DNA from: Treponema sp.
Lineage (GTDB): Bacteria > Spirochaetota > Spirochaetia > Treponematales > Breznakiellaceae
Assembly (NCBI GenBank): GCA_009780545.1
Contig: WQZW01000038.1
Coordinates: forward strand, 1-8,902
Direction of reading: 5' to 3'
DNA: 8,902 nucleotides
Shown: one piece after another, positions 7,678 through 8,902 of the stretch
How positions within the stretch are numbered: position 1 is the first letter of the stretch
How the letters are laid out: the number at the start of each line of letters is the position of its first letter
The notes under the pieces: model-generated
Databases searched by the model: none
Seen by the model: only the letters and a program-made list of their open reading frames with translations
Told to the model about the DNA's origin: nothing
Made by a program: the position numbers and the translations under genes

Positions 7678-7699
7678 ACCCCGCCATTCATGGCGGGGT
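7678..7699. terminator. Candidate bidirectional terminator hairpin
   Basis: ACCCCGCCAT at 7678-7687 and ATGGCGGGGT at 7690-7699 are exact inverted repeats with only TC between them; as RNA this folds as an 8-bp GC-rich stem with a six-base loop. It sits 13 bases beyond the stop of the minus-strand gene, between two convergent genes, as a shared terminator would. Neither side has a strong T-run (TTGTTGATT on the + side), so termination is inferred. GC palindromes of this kind also occur at the ends of IS200/IS605-type elements, but no TnpA or TnpB remnant is seen here. Confidence 0.5.
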
Positions 7700-7712
7700 T
7701 GTTGATTGCCGA

Positions 7713-8753
7713 TTACTGGTACATGATCACGAAGGGCCTGGGGCGCAGGGCGTAGACCTCGGCCGGGGTCATCAGGGGCTTGTCCACGCCGGCGCCGGGG
7801 ATTTGGAAGTCGTAGAACAGCTTGAAGGCCTTGACCGGGATGTTCGTGGCGCGGGCGTTGAAGTCGTAGGCCGAACGTTTCGCGCCGGGGCTGCCGAAAC
7901 CGGAGGCGTTGTGTACCAGGCGGACGCGGCGGAAGTCGGTGCGCACGTCCTGTCGGTTCGAGATCATCTTGTAGTGGAACTGATGGATCACCAGCATGCG
8001 TTCGCCGGGGATGTCGTTCTCGATAATGTAGTTCTCCATCGCCCGCTGGGCGCGGTTCAGCTCGTCGGCGGAAGTGCTGCCGATCTCCTTCATGGGGGTG
8101 AGCGTCTGCCACTCCGGGTCGAGGGCGAGGTGGACGTTGGGGTAGTGGAGCCAGGGGAACATGCGGGCCAGGGACGCCACAGGATCGAAACGCCCGATCT
8201 GGTGGTCGATGAAGACCAGGATGTCGTTCTCCAGGGCGTACTCCACCCAGCGGCGCAGCACGTCCTGGTTGATGTAGCCGATGTCGCCTCCCGGCCAGAC
8301 GGTGCCGTAGATGATGTAGAAGGCCTTTTTTACTTCCCGGCCGCCGGAAGCCCGCCTGTATTCCTCGGCAAGTTCGGATAGCATGCGGTGCAGTTCCTCG
8401 ATGGGATACCGGCCGAGAATGCCCATGTTCCTGGAAAGCGGATGGCCGTAGAAGGCGAGTATGTCGTTGTTCAGGAGGATGGAGGCATGGTCGGAGACGA
8501 TCCTGTCCAGGGCGGCCTGCTCCGCCTGGCTCCGTACCCAGTAGGGGGACGCCTGTTTTGCGGCGGCGGCCCGTTCCAGCACGTCGGTGAAGAAGATGCC
8601 CGGAAAGAAACCGCTCTTCTGCCAGGTGGCCAGGTCGGCGAACGAACCGGCCGGCATCGGCTCGGCGGAAAAGGTTTGCTCGGGAAGGGCGACAAACAGG
8701 GCGAGGCACAGCAGGGCCGTCAGGATACGGCCGGTAAAAAAAACTCGTAGCAT
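7713..8753 (-). CDS. Exported conserved protein of unknown function
   Basis: A 346-residue protein. The ATG at 8753 is chosen because it starts directly with a signal peptide: Arg residues at 3 and 9, hydrophobic core about 10-23, probable cleavage after TFSA at residue 30. An in-frame ATG at 8810 would add 19 polar residues. There is no lipobox, so it is likely periplasmic. The mature part alternates predicted strands and helices like a TIM barrel, with motifs at strand ends: FYGHP (101-105), YGTVWPGGDIGY (149-160), FIDHQIGR (181-188), LALDPEW (209-215), LVIHQFHYKMI (254-264) and VHNASGFGSPG (280-290). These Asp, His, Glu and Trp clusters suggest a carbohydrate- or metal-binding active site, but no known enzyme family is identified. 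From memory, uncharacterised exported proteins of Actinobacteria share the DPEW and HQF motifs. It is transcribed towards birA, and no strong ribosome binding site is seen. Confidence 0.85.
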   Translation of the reverse strand: MLRVFFTGRILTALLCLALFVALPEQTFSAEPMPAGSFADLATWQKSGFFPGIFFTDVLERAAAAKQASPYWVRSQAEQAALDRIVSDHASILLNNDILAFYGHPLSRNMGILGRYPIEELHRMLSELAEEYRRASGGREVKKAFYIIYGTVWPGGDIGYINQDVLRRWVEYALENDILVFIDHQIGRFDPVASLARMFPWLHYPNVHLALDPEWQTLTPMKEIGSTSADELNRAQRAMENYIIENDIPGERMLVIHQFHYKMISNRQDVRTDFRRVRLVHNASGFGSPGAKRSAYDFNARATNIPVKAFKLFYDFQIPGAGVDKPLMTPAEVYALRPRPFVIMYQ

Positions 8754-8816
8754 ATCCGTATATCGGCAGATTTGGGGGGAGGATTGAGGAAGGGAAGGCC
8801 GATCCGGCATTTCCAA

Positions 8817-8845
8817 GTTTAACCTTCGGGTATTCCGCAGATCAA
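8817..8845 (-). promoter_or_regulatory. Weak sigma-70-like promoter candidate
   Basis: On the minus strand TTGATC (8845-8840) and TTAAAC (8822-8817) are separated by 17 bases, a standard spacing for -35 and -10 boxes. Transcription would start near 8810, leaving roughly a 57-base leader before the ATG at 8753. Both boxes are imperfect, so this is only a candidate. Confidence 0.3.
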
Positions 8846-8846
8846 A

Positions 8847-8892
8847 ACTCCGTGTACTCCGTGCAACTCCGTGGTTGTTTCTTCATTCCGTG
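8847..8892 (+). repeat. Short ACTCCGTG direct-repeat array
   Basis: Three exact copies of ACTCCGTG start at 8847, 8856 and 8866, with 9- and 10-base periods. A degenerate fourth copy, ATTCCGTG, is at 8885-8892. The array lies upstream of the minus-strand gene and just beyond its candidate -35 box. It could be an operator, a dispersed intergenic repeat, or part of something continuing past the window edge. Confidence 0.65.
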
Positions 8893-8902
8893 TACCCGCA
8901 GC

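Noticed and set aside
7659..8381. Plus-strand open frame opposite the exported protein gene
   Set aside because: It is Val/Gly/His-rich with no recognisable motif, and the minus strand has a clear signal peptide and ordered domain motifs.

Overview
The window looks like high-GC chromosomal DNA from a spirochaete related to Treponema. This is an inference from gene content and order. A complete uvrA is followed on the same strand by a very large LptD/OstA-type outer-membrane protein gene. From memory, the same order occurs in Treponema pallidum (TP0514 uvrA, TP0515 LptD-like). The LptD-like protein is large, cysteine-free and signal-peptide-bearing, as expected for a diderm.

Layout. Bases 1-118 are a non-coding leader with a small hairpin. 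Bases 119-3004 (+) are uvrA, the damage-recognition ATPase of nucleotide excision repair. Bases 3005-3222 are a highly structured non-coding stretch that runs on into the 5' end of the next ORF; it holds a G/C hairpin, a perfect 21-bp-stem hairpin and further pairings. Bases 3223-6684 (+, start uncertain) encode the LptD-like protein. A biotin-protein ligase (birA, catalytic domain only, 6687-7511, +) starts 2 bases after that stop behind a good ribosome binding site, so the two genes are probably co-transcribed. Bases 7512-7712 are a second structured non-coding stretch. Bases 7713-8753 (-) encode an exported protein of unknown function that converges on birA. Bases 8754-8902 hold its upstream region, a weak promoter candidate and an array of short ACTCCGTG repeats.

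The best candidate for something undescribed is in the two non-coding stretches. On opposite strands they carry the same ordered set of modules: a G6/C6 hairpin, then a variable hairpin, then TTCCGTTACCCCCC, then a GC hairpin with a trailing C-run. Where the copies differ, the stems stay paired: one stem pair is C-G in one copy and T-A in the other, and G/C run lengths change together on both arms. This suggests a mobile or dispersed structured repeat (REP/MITE-like, or an RNA element) conserved for its folding. The copies bracket lptD-birA as inverted repeats about 4.3 kb apart. The first copy runs into the apparent N-terminus of lptD and makes its start codon ambiguous.

Functionally, the genes do not form one pathway: DNA repair, outer-membrane biogenesis, cofactor attachment and an unknown exported protein. 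No phage, CRISPR, transposase, tRNA or rRNA gene was recognised.
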